A program made the translations under genes and the position numbers. Shown here one piece after another: positions 35,501-48,355 of a DNA stretch of 64,000 nucleotides. The notes beneath the pieces are model-generated. The model ran no database searches and was not told the origin of the DNA. It was given only the letters and a program-made list of their open reading frames with translations. Numbering within the stretch: position 1 is the stretch's first letter; every line of letters begins with the position of its first letter. Origin of the DNA: Tethya wilhelma (lineage: Eukaryota > Porifera > Demospongiae > Tethyida > Tethyidae); assembly GCA_964030475.1 (NCBI GenBank), contig CAXIPT010000002.1, forward strand, positions 16,304,749 to 16,368,748, read 5' to 3'.

Positions 35501-37606
35501 ATTCGCTGCCTGCCTGCTTTACCTGGTTGTGCTGAGCTCTCTGTAATCTTTCAGTCTTCAATATTTAGGAGGTGAATACACGTATTATGTTGTTGTCATT
35601 ATAAGAAGATGAGTAAAGCTAGTAAATTTTGTTAGATACACTCCAGCCTCCAGTGCTGAGATGCTTCACTTTACTGATAGCATACCAGTAGATTATACAA
35701 GCTATAATATTCATGCTGATATATAGAGTACAAGTAACTACCGTATATATACACACAAACTCGAGCTCAAATGTGATTCAGAGAATTATAAAAAAATGAG
35801 AACAAACAAGTAAAAAAAAACATCGGAAATGTAATGAGACATAGGAATGGCCAAATCGTAAAAAGAAAGCAAACAAGATGGAATGGCTGGCAGAGTGTGT
35901 AAAGAATTATTCCTATGGGCAACATGAGGGACTCAACATTGGAAGAGAGTACTACATGCAGCCCACACAGGAAGAATTCTGCACACACTCAAACAGCCAT
36001 TCCATCTTGTTTGCTTTCTTTTTACGATTTGGCCATTCCTATGTCTCATTACATTTCCGATGTTTTTTTTTACTTGTGATTATTGTTTTGCGATTGTTTT
36101 GTGGCCCCTGGGTGTCTTTCACATGTGGCCAATCAAGAAGCAAGAATGACCTCTTCCTAATAGAGCATTAGTTACTTGTTTTTGTGGACACTGTGATTGA
36201 TAGCGGCAATTGAGAACAAATAAATAGTCTTTGGGTTTTGAACTAAAATGGCAATGTAATGATGTAGCTATCAGTATAATTATGTTATGGAGAGCACAGC
36301 TGAGAGGCAACAGCTGTACGATGTGGCAAGGTGCTCACCTTGGTTAGTGAAGGTAATAGGTTATGTCTTTGGGGAATAAAAAGGTCACAGTGCTGGTTAT
36401 GGGACATTGATTGATTTGCAGGGTGCATGTGTTTTTAGCCATCCCTGACTGGTTAAGTATGTGTATATTCTTAAGAACCACATGCAAAAAATTAGTGGTA
36501 TTTCTCTTCCCATTCTTTTCCCAGTCAATCAGATCTGGGTTTTTTTCCTTAGCTTTATCCCAGGCTCTCTTCTTTGACCTTTCACTCGTGCACAAGGAAG
36601 AGGAGAGCATGAGAGAGAACACAGCTCATATCATGCTAGCATCAAAACAGAGGCCAAAAGGCACCCCTCCATCATAGCTTCATGTTTACCCTAATGTCTT
36701 GGCATGAGGCTACTTTCCTCCAAGTTATAGTTCTACCAACTATAATCTGTGTGTATGGTTTTCATGGTAACATCCTAATCCCCAGATTCTACAAATGTAG
36801 CAATAACACTGTTTCATGTACCAGCACCATTTGATACGAAGAGGCTACATGGCAATTATTGATTACTATGAAATTGGAGTAATTGGCAATTATACTGAAT
36901 CGAAGTAATCTCTACTAATTACTTTAGAGTATTTTCTTCATTTGTAGCTAGAGACAATCACATTCATTTGATTCACTGTTGAAAGGTAGCTCGCACTCAT
37001 TTAGAGTAACTGGAGACCATCTCTGATACACTATATTTCTTTTTCAGTGAATCACCATGGGAATTCTACGAAATGATACACGTCCTAGCAACCACACTTA
37101 CACTAAGACCGTTTGAATTTTATATTATATTACACGCTCTCTTCATAGCCAAAGTATGCTACTCTATCATGCTAGCTGTGTTTGAACAAGCCTCCAGCTC
37201 CCTTTTGTTCTCGGTCGTCTCTCATCATCAAGGTGTGTGCCTCCTTATTGGGTTATTCCTACCATCCTCCACTGCTTGAAATAATGCTTAGAACAATCAT
37301 TAATTGTTTTCTAATTGTCAGGAGATGCCCCCGCTTTTGTCATGCGATTGATGATACACTCTAAGAGATGAAGATTGGTGGTAGTTATCAGTGTGGTGGT
37401 CCAGTGTTATTGTACCACCCGGCCTGTGTTTGTATGTGTGTCTGCTCCCATTATGTGTTTACACAAGATGGGATGGTGTGCGCCTGTAGAGGTTTGACTG
37501 TGGTTGCTCTGTGTATTTTAATTTGTAGTAGTAATTACTTTTCTAGGTAGTGAGTAAATGTGGTAAAGATAAGTGATGGAAAATGGAAGTGTTGTTGGTG
37601 ATGGAA

Positions 37607-37665
<59 letters not shown>

Positions 37666-38203
37666 CAGTGCAGATGTATGTTATCTGTTGCTGTAGTTAA
37701 CACTCTCCTGTTGTTCCTCAGTTCTTTAATTTTCATGTGTACGTTAATCTTCTAGCCACAATATTTGGGTGAACTACCACGATCATTAGTCAATGTTAAT
37801 ATTGTCAGTCCTAAGCCAATCCAGTTGTACATGCCATGCGTAGGGTGGTACTTGTTTCCAAGTGAACGATAACAATAGCTTGAACTACAGTCTAACTTTG
37901 TAGAAATTCCATCTCTTTCTGCCGTGAGGTGTTAGATGTCTCAACTAGAGTATACTCCTCTTTCTCTTAAGTGCAGGCTCCAGACTTACTGGAGTCTTAT
38001 ATCCGTCCATGCCGTAGCTGTGTACCTTTGTGTTGTGCAAGTATACGCATGTTGTTGTGCTGTGTTGTATTTGCACGTGATTGTTTGTGTGCTTCTACTG
38101 CAAGTAAGTGGAGAGCTAGTATATCTGGAAGTGCAATATTGTATTAGATGTTGGAAATCTTAGTTATCCTGTCATTGTGTGTGTGGTCTCTCAATGGCTG
38201 TAT

Positions 38204-38241
<38 letters not shown>

Positions 38242-41200
38242 ATTGTTTCAAAGTATATGAACTTGTAACACAATGCTGCTTGGACATTAGAGTACTCTGT
38301 ACTTTAGACATGCCGAAAGAAAACCACAAGTGTGTAATGATATCGCTTGCCGCTAACAAGATTAGGGTGAGGTAAGATTGTTATTATGGCGGCAGTCCCC
38401 GCTGGTATGTGCTCTCGATGAGGTGTGTAGTACTCCTCATTGCCACTCCGTTTCACGTGGCTTTCTGTTTTTAGCGGTTTGAGGCAACATGCGTATTTTG
38501 TACTTTCGATTATGTAACTCTACATAATGAAGTAGTATGTCCTGAGGCAGTTGTTCGTAAGGTGATTCTCCTGATCTTGTGCTGTCCCAGTCCTAAATTG
38601 ACTTGCTTGTTTGTATGTTGCCCAAACAGACACATCGATAAGGTTTATCTTTCTCTCTTGCACCACCTGATCCCTCCTCCAATATCATTGCTCCATGAAT
38701 AATGCAACATTGGATGTACAGTGCGAGTGCGAGTGTGAGTGTGTGCAGTTATTAAAAGGCTCATTATCTTTTGTATGGATGGACGGTGTAATGTCAGACC
38801 TTTGTAGTGCAAAGGACCATCCCTAAACATTGTGTGTGGACTTCAACCCCCCCTCTCTTTTCTGTTGCTACTATTGTATTTCCATTACTCATTAGACTAA
38901 GTCTGGTAGGCAGGTTGAGTGCTGCTCTCTAAGTGAAGGTTATCCTACACCACTTTTTAGTAAGCCAATATCGTCCATAGACTGTGGGGGGTCTGGTCTC
39001 TCAGCCTCATCAACTCAAAGCTGGGTGTGTGTAAATGATAGCCAGTGGGTAGCTAGCTGGGTCATCCTGACTGAACCTGACGTTGAACGATAGCCAGTTG
39101 TACAATGGATGAGCCTATTGCAACATCAACACTTACGACCATTATATTGTAAATGATAGCCAGTGGGTAGCTAGCTGGGTCATCCTGACTGAACCTGACC
39201 TTGCTTAGCGCCTACCTGATGTTTTATGCTTTGAAAGTCATATTTGGTCTCTTGAATGATAAACTTCTGGCCTTAAATAAGTCAAGTATGAAATCTTTCC
39301 AATTCCTACTCCATGACATTCACTTGCTATGTTTTGCCACATGTACATGTGACATTTTTTTCCAATGAACTTTCATGTGTGTGTGTGTGTGTGTGTCTTC
39401 CTGTGTGACTCAAGCCATGAAAGTCATTATGATGCTAGCACCACCTTCACGATGATGTAGTAAACACACTCCATGGCAATAGACTCTTGCACTCGTTCAA
39501 AAACCTATCTGAATTTAGGTGGTGGCAGTAGTTGGGTGTGTGGGGCTGGTAATTAACTTTGAGTGTCTGGAGCTCCCTTAATCAAGCCCCCCCTCCTAGC
39601 TCCTCGGTCGCCATTCTGCTATGAATAATGATCGAATGCCTTTCACTGTCTGTTATGCATTTGTATTAATTTTATCATGATCAAGAGAATTAGCACTCCC
39701 ACTGCAAGATAATTGGGTAGTGGACTGCTCTGAGTCTCTAGCGATGTCTCCCACCTCTTCTTGTCCCTAACCTCTGCCCTCACAGACTCACAGAGACAAT
39801 TAGCTCCCAAGAAAGCTGACTCTGAGTGCTGGAGGAAAATGAAATATTTTTTCCACGTGATAACGTGTAGTTCATGCAGAGACAATTATGCTCTCTTTCA
39901 AATTACAATGGCATGTGTACATTCACTAATTTAACAGCAATTACATGAATTATATTCTCTGCTACGTTACAGGTGGGGGCCCGACTCATCTCACACGCTG
40001 GAAGTCTCACCAACCTTGCCAAATATCCAGCCAGTACGGTCCAGATCCTGGGAGCAGAAAAGGCTCTTTTCAGGTACGTGCGTATGTATGTACCGTACGA
40101 TAGATCCAATGATGATTGGTGCTAAGCTTTTATTGTCTCGACCATGTGTTGGTTTGTTGTTGGATGGTATTCACGAGGTTTCCTTGTGTTTTTGTCTTTG
40201 TTTTGTCATGAATGTTGCTAATGTTTTCTGTACGTGTCATCCTGTATTCATGCGAGGTGTGTAGATTGATAAAAGAGGTGTAGGAGATTTGTTTGGCCAG
40301 ACACATGTGTGCTTAAGCTGGTGTCATTCATTGGTGTCCGTGTGAATTGTATTAATTTAATAATCATGGTAATTGGCTTAATGTGAATGTGTTGCATTGG
40401 AATCAGAGGTGACCATATAGGTATTATAGTGAACTTTTTAACCTCGGTGCTTCCAGAGGTCATTTTAGTGGCACAAGTGTATGCAGCTGTCCTGGTCCTC
40501 ATTAGCATAATTTGATTAAGTTCTTTGCATTCTTCTCTAATTAGTCCGTGTTGTGTTTGTGTCTGTTTCGGATCGTGAATTTTATTTGTAAATCAATCTC
40601 TCTTTTTTTTTTTAAAGTGTTTAATGATATAGTAAGCAATTATAATATTATATGCCGTTTGTTTATAATTATGTGACATGGTCAGTTAGAGGTAGTTAAT
40701 TAATGTGCATGTGTGTGTTTGTTTTTCTCTCCGCATAATTAGCCTCACCAGGGGGTAGGTAACGAGCCAGTTAGTGGTCTAGGGGGGTACCAGATGGGCT
40801 AATTAGTTGCAATGAAAACCGTTGATTGCAATCACAACCCTACCAGCTAGGTATGTATAGGTACATACCATATAACAGGAAGAGTCGATCACATAGATGT
40901 GTGGAGAGAGGGAATTGAGTGCATGTGATGTCAGACAGATTGTGTGTGATTTGAATGAGTAAGAATCCATCATGCTTAAAGCTCTGCTTCTCTAGCCAGG
41001 AGGGTGTGTACTCAAAGTGTAGGCTGTAGGTGTGCACACGTATGCAGATTCTAGTTATTTTATTGTAAATTGAGCGAATAATCACGTTAATATAGATTTC
41101 TTGTTTAATTGGATTAATACTCTTATTAATGTAAAAGTTAAAATTGTAATTTTAGCATCTGTCAGAACTTAATGAGCCCTCCAATTCTGGATGTACTTGC

Positions 41201-43796
41201 TGTAAGAACTGGTTATTTCTAATTGAATTAACTGCTACAACTAAAATCATTGCCTTGGGGCGTGATTTTCATCAGAAGTTGCAATGGCTGTAATTGGTCA
41301 AAAGAGAGTCTTACTCCCAGAACACCTGTTGGGGTAATGTGACTTGTGCCACTCTAACTTAAAATATTCATCACCTCTCTCTCTTAATATTCATCGCCTG
41401 CTAGTGACTCCCACTCAAATGTGATTACGATTCAATCGCAGCACCAGTAGGCTGCTTCAAGAAGGTCGGAGGGGAAATCATTGATACAGTTTATTGTTAT
41501 TATTATTATCATTATTATGGTGAACATCGTCAGTGTGTCTCTTGCAGCACGTCTGGCTGAAAGTTATGATTATGCAATTGTGATTGTGGATTTTTCGTCT
41601 GATATTGTTCTGCATACGACCAGTGTTTTATAGTGTATGTGCGGTGCGGTGCATGTGTTTTGATTGGGCGTGCGTCGGATGTGGTTTCCAAAGGAGTATT
41701 GTTTCTTTTTTTTTGTTTGAAGTTTGTGTGCGTATCCACGTGCACGCACACAAGCCGCTCGTGTGTGTAGGACGGTAGCTGCTAAGAAAACAATAAGTTT
41801 TGTTTTCTTCTTCTTTATTGAGAGGGTCTATGGCTTCATGGCTTTGTCCACTGTGTTTTATATTGACCACTATTCTAGTGGTGGGTTGGTGAAGTCCCAC
41901 CAATGCCAATAGTAGATGCATACATGTACTTATGCCAATTTCTCTCCATATCAAGCTTTACCAGCTAAGCTCCATAAGTTGAGGATCTGGAGGTGACAAG
42001 CTTTAACTCTTTTTTTTTTTTTTTTTGAGCTGATCACGAGTACTGTAGACAGATTAATGAGTAGGCGGTCAGTGGTTGTGTTTTGTTTTGTTTTGTGTCA
42101 GTCAGTATTCATGGAGGTAAGATTTCCTCACAGTGATAAGAAACTGGAGATAAAGTCTGGCCTGTCTACAGGTAGAGTCCTATTGTGCCTAAAATCATGG
42201 CACAATCTCTTATCAATTGTTTTTGGTAGAGACTGTGGGTCCCTCAGAGTCTGTGCGTGGAGAGAGTGGTTTATCTTAGTGTGTACTGTCTCAAGAGGAA
42301 GGTTAAAGTTCAGTGGTTTCCTTGTGAGCAGTCGTATTCATGTCGGAACTCTCTCAAGGCGTGTGTGCGTGTGCGAGAGAGAGAGACAATGGTTGTTCGT
42401 ATTCATTCCTCTTGTTGATCTTCTCCCATTACAGTTTCTTTATCGTCGTGAATTCCCTTACCCTACGCACCATGTGCACAACTGAGGCACTTGTTTTCTT
42501 GTCTTGGGTTATCTAGACATGACCACCACACTCTGTAGGGCTGCATGTGTTTGGATTGTAGGACAGCCAGCTACATACACCGGCATGTACACAGACACTT
42601 GTTGATAAGAGTGCATGCAGATAACGTGGTTGTTGGTTTGTGGTGTTGGACAGTGACTCTCCATAGGTACTAGGTACAGTAGGAATAATTATTATGGTGA
42701 CGTCAGATTATGCAATAACACATTCATCCGGTCATTCTTGTTTTAAGGTTGGTTAGGTATTCATGGCTAGGAAATTATGTAAAATTATAAGAACACTGCA
42801 ATAGGTAGGAACTGCCCTGTTGTCATTAAAAAATCATGCATGTCAATACTCATTGTCTTAGATAGCAATCTTTTCCCTGTTGCCTTGGGTATTTCTTTAC
42901 AAAGGGTATTTCTGGAGAATAAGAGAAAACCAAAGAAATATAATTGTCTAAGTAAAGATAGATGTGCATCTTTTCTATCCTATGGTAGATGATTTCTTTG
43001 ATCATCATTCAAACAGCTAATCTGCTAGTGATGACCCAGTGTGATTTTCTGCATGTGTGGTTCTTGTTGTGGTGTTCCCCAGGAGCTGCTGGGCATGTTT
43101 GTTTACCTTTGGTGGAGGCACTACATCAACTGAATTTGATTATCACTTCATTATGTGGTTTGACATGTGATGCTCTGTTTTTGGAGGGAGGGAGGGAGGG
43201 AGAGGGTCACTGTGATGTAACATCTGCAACTGGAAATGTCCTAGCATTTTTTTTTCCTATTGCAATCTTTGTTGTTAGAGGATGTGATGCCTCTGGGATT
43301 CTAGTTCCATATGAGGGCTGTGTTCATGATGAATATGGTGCTTCCTGGAAGAGAGATGGCAAAAAGGGAAATAACTATGTGAAAATTTTCATTAGTGCTT
43401 GAGAGCTGCATGTGTGTAGACCTGATTATGGTTGTTGCTGTGTTTATGTGATGTTGTTTTTGTTGATATTTACTTCCTAGTCCCGGTGCCTAGTAAGGCA
43501 ATTGTGTTGTCCTTATTAATTAATGGTTATTAATAACTGTATACATGCGGTGACCAGTTACTTAAATTAGAACTGAAAACAGGATAATTGAATATCTGCA
43601 GGTTGAGTGTTGTCGGTCAACAGCGGCCATTTAAAATTTTTCTCGTAATTTTGTTTTCTAAGTACAAATCATAATAATGTAACCTCCTCTCAGACAATTC
43701 CCCATCATCCATCCTATGAAAGTATTCTGTTGTGATTGGCAGTAAGTGGAGTGCATGTGCATACATTGGTAGGCTTTAAAAATTATTGTCACACTA

Positions 43797-43882
<86 letters not shown>

Positions 43883-43895
43883 NNNNNNNNNNNNN

Positions 43896-43943
<48 letters not shown>

Positions 43944-46542
43944 GTGTGCTTGACCTTTCGACCCACAGCCCTTGGTTACTAGGGAAAAGTACTTGGTTAA
44001 GAGTGTGAGAAGATTGCCTGATAGTTGTCATAATGTGAAAGTCTACTGTGTGGGTGGGATGGTAGGAAGTGGACATCATTCATTGGCACCACATACACTG
44101 GCTACACTAAAAGGTGCACACACACACACACAGCTGAGGAGACTGAGTACCAAATTGAATTTTGGGTGAAAGTTAAGGTCACGTGATGAATACTGGTTAG
44201 TTGTACTCTAAATGCTCTATACTTCGTTAATTTTGTCAATCCCTTCAACTGAAACTGGGTGTAGACAAGTTTGGAAGGATTTGTTTTCCTGTTGTTTGTT
44301 TCCATATTAACCTCCATGTCCAGACCCAATCATGTTACTAATACATTTAGTTTCAGCCATGGGCTGCCCCTCTCCTGCCACACAGCCATGTCTCAAACAA
44401 GAGGACATGTCCATAGGTAGTGAAGTGTACCATATAGCGGGAAATTTTCGTGGGGGAAAATTTTTGCGTTTTCGTCTTGAATAGAAATTCGCGGGGAAAA
44501 TTTTTGTGGATTGCGTCTCAACATTACGTGACGACCACATACCTTACAAATTTCGTGGGGGAAAATTTACGCGGAAAGCTGCCAAACTGCGAAATTCGCA
44601 AAAATTTTCCCCCACGAAAATTTCCCGCTATACGGTAGTTCTTTCTATTCACTGTCATCTCTCAATAGCCAAGCGCACGAGTAGCTGCATAGCTCTCTAC
44701 TGAGCTGAATCAACTTGGATTTACCTACTGGTCGATACCAATATTATATGCTTGGATATATCTCCTTTCATAATTATTTGTCTCTGGTTACTCCAGCCAT
44801 ATCGTGGCCACCACATGACAGCGAGAATTGCAGTCAAGTGTAGCAGAGGTAAAGACATTCAGATTTTCCACCTCGCTTAGCTTCGTGCATGCTCCAAGTA
44901 TTGTAGTGGGTAGACGGTGGAAATGGGTTAATTGACAAACCTATGTACATATATAGTAGGAGATTAAGGGTTACAAGGGCATGGTTACATATTCTAGTAA
45001 TCTGCGACATTATATTTTGTGGTTTTTGAGGTTTTTGGTGTCATCTTTTCTGTGTCTCTTTACATCAGTGTTTGTGTTTCTTAATTTTTCCAACAATCAT
45101 GTCTGTCCAAGAGAGAGTAATTGATGTGTTCCCGTATGCACCCATCCCTGCATCTCTATAGTACTATATCTGTATCTCTGTAATTGTACAGAGCCTTGAA
45201 GACTAGAGGAAACACACCAAAGTATGGACTGATCTTTCACTCTACCTTCATTGGGAGAGCAGGAGCCAAGAACAAAGGAAGAATTTCACGCTATTTGGCC
45301 AACAAATGCTCCATTGCTTCGAGAATCGACTGTTTCTCAGGTAAGTGTAGCAATACCCATGTACATGGCGTGCAATCACACTTGAACACATACACTCTTT
45401 GGTGGTCTTTTAAGGACATGATGTTTTGTATGTCCTCAGTGGATGAAATGGTGTATTTTGAGTGATGTAACTAGTATTCATTCATTAAGTCTTCTGTTTT
45501 CTTCACCTGATACCACCATGTCACTTTTATGGACTAGACTACCGGCTAGTTAGTGTGAAATTGTAAGCATACTGTTTTCATGAAGATCATTATTAGGGTT
45601 TGGTTCCCAGATTGCCTGGTGTGTGCTGTAATACTAACACCTAGCAGTACCTTCCGTTCATTTCATCAGAATAAAGCATTTTCTAGCAACTCGTGGATCA
45701 TGATCTCCGTGTATGGTGCGTACATGCATATGCTCTGTCACTGTTTTCTTTCGGGAGTTTTTATTTATTGGGCTTTAATATTCAATGTGTATTAATTAAG
45801 TTATTTGCCCCATTATCTACATGTGAAAACATTGTCCATGTTGATCATGTTACGGCCATCTATTTTGTCCAAATGGAGTGATTATGACTTTCCCACTCTG
45901 TTGTTTGGTTTCAATCGTCATAGTAACTAATTAACAAGGGACTCGATTGTTAAATGGGGAGTTATATGTGTACCTTAATTTGATGGTGACGAATTAACGA
46001 ATCCCTTAATGCACCATTCCAGAGGAGGTACGACACGAGCGCGCCATTGCTGAGCTGGCAAGTCTCTTAATTACATTCCAATCATGTGACCATAATACTA
46101 TACAATGATGATTAATCATGTGCACCTGCTTTGCCAGCTCAGCAAAGGCGCACTCGTGTGTTTGTTCATTTTGTTAGTTATTGCCAATATGTGACTGCAT
46201 ACTATAGTAATATGTTATACTAGTGTTAAGGCCAACATACACTGTTCAACTTTTTTTTCCAACATGTTGAACAAAAATGTTGCACGCAAAATACAATGCA
46301 CCACTATTCAACATGTTGCATTCAACATGTTGCATGAAATGTTGAACAGTGTATGTTGGCCTTTTACAGTTCAAGATATGTGGGTGGTAGTATTCCCTAG
46401 GCTTTGTGGTTTGGTTTAGTGTAATCAATCTAATTGTATTGAGCCAATGTGGTGATCAGTTATTACAACACTCTATAGGATTTGCTGTTTATTGAATTTA
46501 TGTACAGTTCTCTCGTAGAATTATTATAAAACTTGTTTGGCC

Positions 46543-46573
<31 letters not shown>

Positions 46574-47810
46574 GTCTGTATGTGTGTGACAAGGCATGCA
46601 TGTTTTATGTTTTGTGCTTTGTTTCTTATGGGAAGTGTTGGTGTGTTCATGTGTGTACCTGTAAAATAAGCCCGTGCACCGGCTGTTGCTGGTGTCCATG
46701 ACTCCATTATAGGGTAAGACCAATACTGCCTATGGTGTGGTGTCTCAATTCTCTGTTAGCATTACTAAATTTACTTTTAATTGGAGTTAATTCTCTGTTA
46801 ATGGACTATAATTATCTGGTATTTCACCTCCCTTCCTCTAGGCCCAAACCTATATATATATATGTGCACCTTAATCTAATTAGAGATGATTGTAATTGAT
46901 CTGCTTTGTGTGTGCAGAGACTCCGACCACAGTGTTTGGTGACAAGCTCCGATCACAAGTTGAGGAGAGGCTCTCTTTCTTTGAGAGCGGAGAGACTCCT
47001 AGAAAGAACATTGATGTCATGAAGGAGGCTCTGGCTGAACTGGAGGCTGAGAAGATGGACACATCAGCTGTTGGGTGAGTTGAACGACCTCGTTTCACGC
47101 CTTCAGCTTAATAATGTTTTTTTTTTCATTGTAATTATATGAATTTGGTAAGCGCACTGTTGTACTGATTGAATTACGACATGTTTGCACTCATGGATGC
47201 AATTAGTGTGAACATGTGTTAAAATTGAAAAAACTGAGAACTATATGATCGCTAGCTACCATTCCTGTTTTGATCTCAACTAGTGGTGTTTGTTACCTGA
47301 TAGAGAACTCACCATGTGCTTGCAGTTTTTGTTTGCGTGCAAGTTGCAAGAATTTCAAAACACTTGAAAGTGAGACCCTTCTTTGAGAAAGGTTTGATGT
47401 GTCATGTTGTGAACCTTAGAATTCATTTTGTGGATGCTCGCCATTCCTTGAAATTGAACCAAACTTAATCTCCCATGAAGTTCACATGTTTATTACGAAG
47501 GAAGGGGGAGAAAGATTCTTCCTGTCCTTTTTAAAGCTAATTGCAACTAAATCAGATTAATGTATAGTCCTGTGTTTGTGCTGTATTCTCATTCTTAAAG
47601 GTTGTGTTCATGATTTGCAGTGAAGCAACACCTAGTGAGAGCAAGAAAAAGAAGAAGAAGAAGAAGCGGAAGAGGGAGCCAGAAGAGGACATTGAGGAAG
47701 TCCTTGCAGACACAACAGCCGAAGGGGAGGCTTTGGAGGATGAGCCAACTCCTTCTAAACCAAAGAAAAAGAAAAAGAAAGGGAAAAAGGAGAAAGAAGG
47801 GGAGGACTGA
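32560..47810 (+). CDS. NOP56: NOP56, box C/D snoRNP core protein
   Basis: Exons: 32560-32562 (ATG alone), 32629-32830, 33054-33194, 33589-33814, 33885-34072, 34162-34313, 39973-40073, 45192-45340, 46918-47074 and 47621-47810. Total 1509 nt, 502 residues. Near-identity to animal NOP56 is visible: [12 protein letters not shown] at the start, [19 protein letters not shown], the Nop-domain core [20 protein letters not shown], then [38 protein letters not shown] and [12 protein letters not shown]. The tail is Lys-rich ([29 protein letters not shown]). It binds box C/D snoRNAs with NOP58, fibrillarin and 15.5K in the nucleolus. Introns 6 (34314-39972) and 7 (40074-45191) exceed 5 kb each, far longer than others in this window. 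In other animals NOP56 introns host snoRNAs. Confidence 0.96.
35806..36077. repeat. Perfect 84-base inverted repeat with 104-base loop
   Basis: Arm 35806-35889 is the exact reverse complement of 35994-36077. The pairing continues imperfectly into the loop (GAGTGTGT on both sides). RNA copied through it would fold into a long hairpin. It could be a foldback transposon, a source of small RNA or a cloning/assembly fold-back. No open reading frame of note lies inside. Confidence 0.85.
37610..37655. repeat. (CT)n microsatellite
   Basis: Uninterrupted CT dinucleotides followed by a short TG tract, in NOP56 intron 6. Confidence 0.95.
38207..38240. repeat. (TG)n microsatellite
   Basis: Short TG array in NOP56 intron 6. 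Confidence 0.9.
39031..39199. repeat. Direct repeat, 51 bases, period 118
   Basis: The segment beginning GTAAATGATAGCCAGTGGG at 39031-39081 recurs at 39149-39199. A partial third echo (CGATAGCCAGT) lies between them. Confidence 0.85.
43800..43942. repeat. (TG)n microsatellite with 13-N gap
   Basis: TG array interrupted by N at 43883-43895, inside NOP56 intron 7. Confidence 0.97.
44430..44635. mobile_element. TA-flanked MITE, copy 1 (206 bases)
   Basis: Terminal inverted repeats CCATATAGCGGGAAATTTTC and the complement of its right end (CCGTATAGCGGG). The element is flanked by TA on both sides, the target duplication expected of a Tc1/mariner-type element. It has no coding capacity. A second copy of the same length lies at 51327-51532. 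Confidence 0.85.
46033..46159. mobile_element. Inverted-repeat element, about 127 bases
   Basis: Ends of about 28 bases are near-perfect complements: ACACGAGCGCGCC plus TTGCTGAGCTGGCAA at the left, matched by TTGCCAGCTCAGCAA plus GGCGCACTCGTGT at the right. It is non-coding, lies in NOP56 intron 8, and is MITE-like. No clear target duplication is seen. Confidence 0.65.
46228..46363. mobile_element. Inverted-repeat element, about 136 bases
   Basis: Perfect 23-base ends: AAGGCCAACATACACTG plus TTCAAC at the left, and the reverse complement at the right. The interior carries several ACATGTTG-type palindromes. It is non-coding, lies in NOP56 intron 8, and is MITE-like. Confidence 0.75.
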
Positions 47811-47834
47811 GACTGGCTTGTTTGAGACTTTAAA

Positions 47835-47840
47835 AATAAA
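47835..47840 (+). terminator. NOP56 polyadenylation signal
   Basis: AATAAA 25 bases after the stop codon. The same word recurs in the duplicated copy at 54725-54730. Confidence 0.75.
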
Positions 47841-48355
47841 TATTTAATTTGTTTGCTACAAGAACACACCTTTTGTCCAAAGAGAGCACAAAAAGAAATT
47901 GTATTTTCTTTCGTCTTTGGTACAAATGCAACCATGTCATATAATGTATTTAAGATTATAGTGTTCTAACCCTAGAACTGCAGTGGTCTGCATGCCACCA
48001 AAGTATACATATATTATTTTCTGAAACACTATAGAAGTGTGTCTTATACACTAGTTACCATAAATAGATTGCGAAACCACATGCATGTGTACTTAGGTAT
48101 CCGCGGTATGAGGAACTATAATTAACTTCAAGCTTCCAGGAGGAAGTGATTCAAAAAATTCAGTTTATGATAATGTAATATTTGTAGGCGTGCTGCGCTG
48201 CTCGTGGATATATAAGTGAGAGATTTTTCTATAGGGTAGAGTGCAAAGACAAAGCTAAACTGTTCAGATTTCGAGCTCTACACATAGCCAATTCTGACCC
48301 CATCAATCTTCACTACATTTTGCAATATCTGATTTTTTCGGAGAGAAAGTGGAAA

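Larger units (their letters stand above)
34314..39972 (+). other. NOP56 intron 6, 5.7 kb
   Basis: No coding sequence could be supported. It holds a (CTT)n tract near 35219-35240, an 84-base-arm inverted repeat (35806-36077), a (CT)n tract near 37610-37655, a (TG)n tract near 38207-38240 and a duplicated 51-base segment (39031 and 39149). I found no convincing box C/D or H/ACA snoRNA by eye. Confidence 0.6.
40074..45191 (+). other. NOP56 intron 7, 5.1 kb
   Basis: Largely unannotated AT-rich sequence. It contains a TG array with a small gap (43800-43942) and a TA-flanked 206-base MITE (44430-44635). Open frames of about 140 codons at 42057-42485 and 42989-43402 show no domain or splice logic and are taken as chance. 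Confidence 0.6.

Noticed and set aside
42057..43402. Open frames of 142 and 137 codons in NOP56 intron 7
   Set aside because: No domain, no homology that I recognise, low-complexity parts, and they lie within an intron.
44184..44253. Box C/D snoRNA candidate (GTGATGA ... CTGA) in NOP56 intron 7
   Set aside because: Spacing fits, but the flanks form no terminal stem. The guide-like part pairs with 18S-like sequence in the wrong register from the D box.
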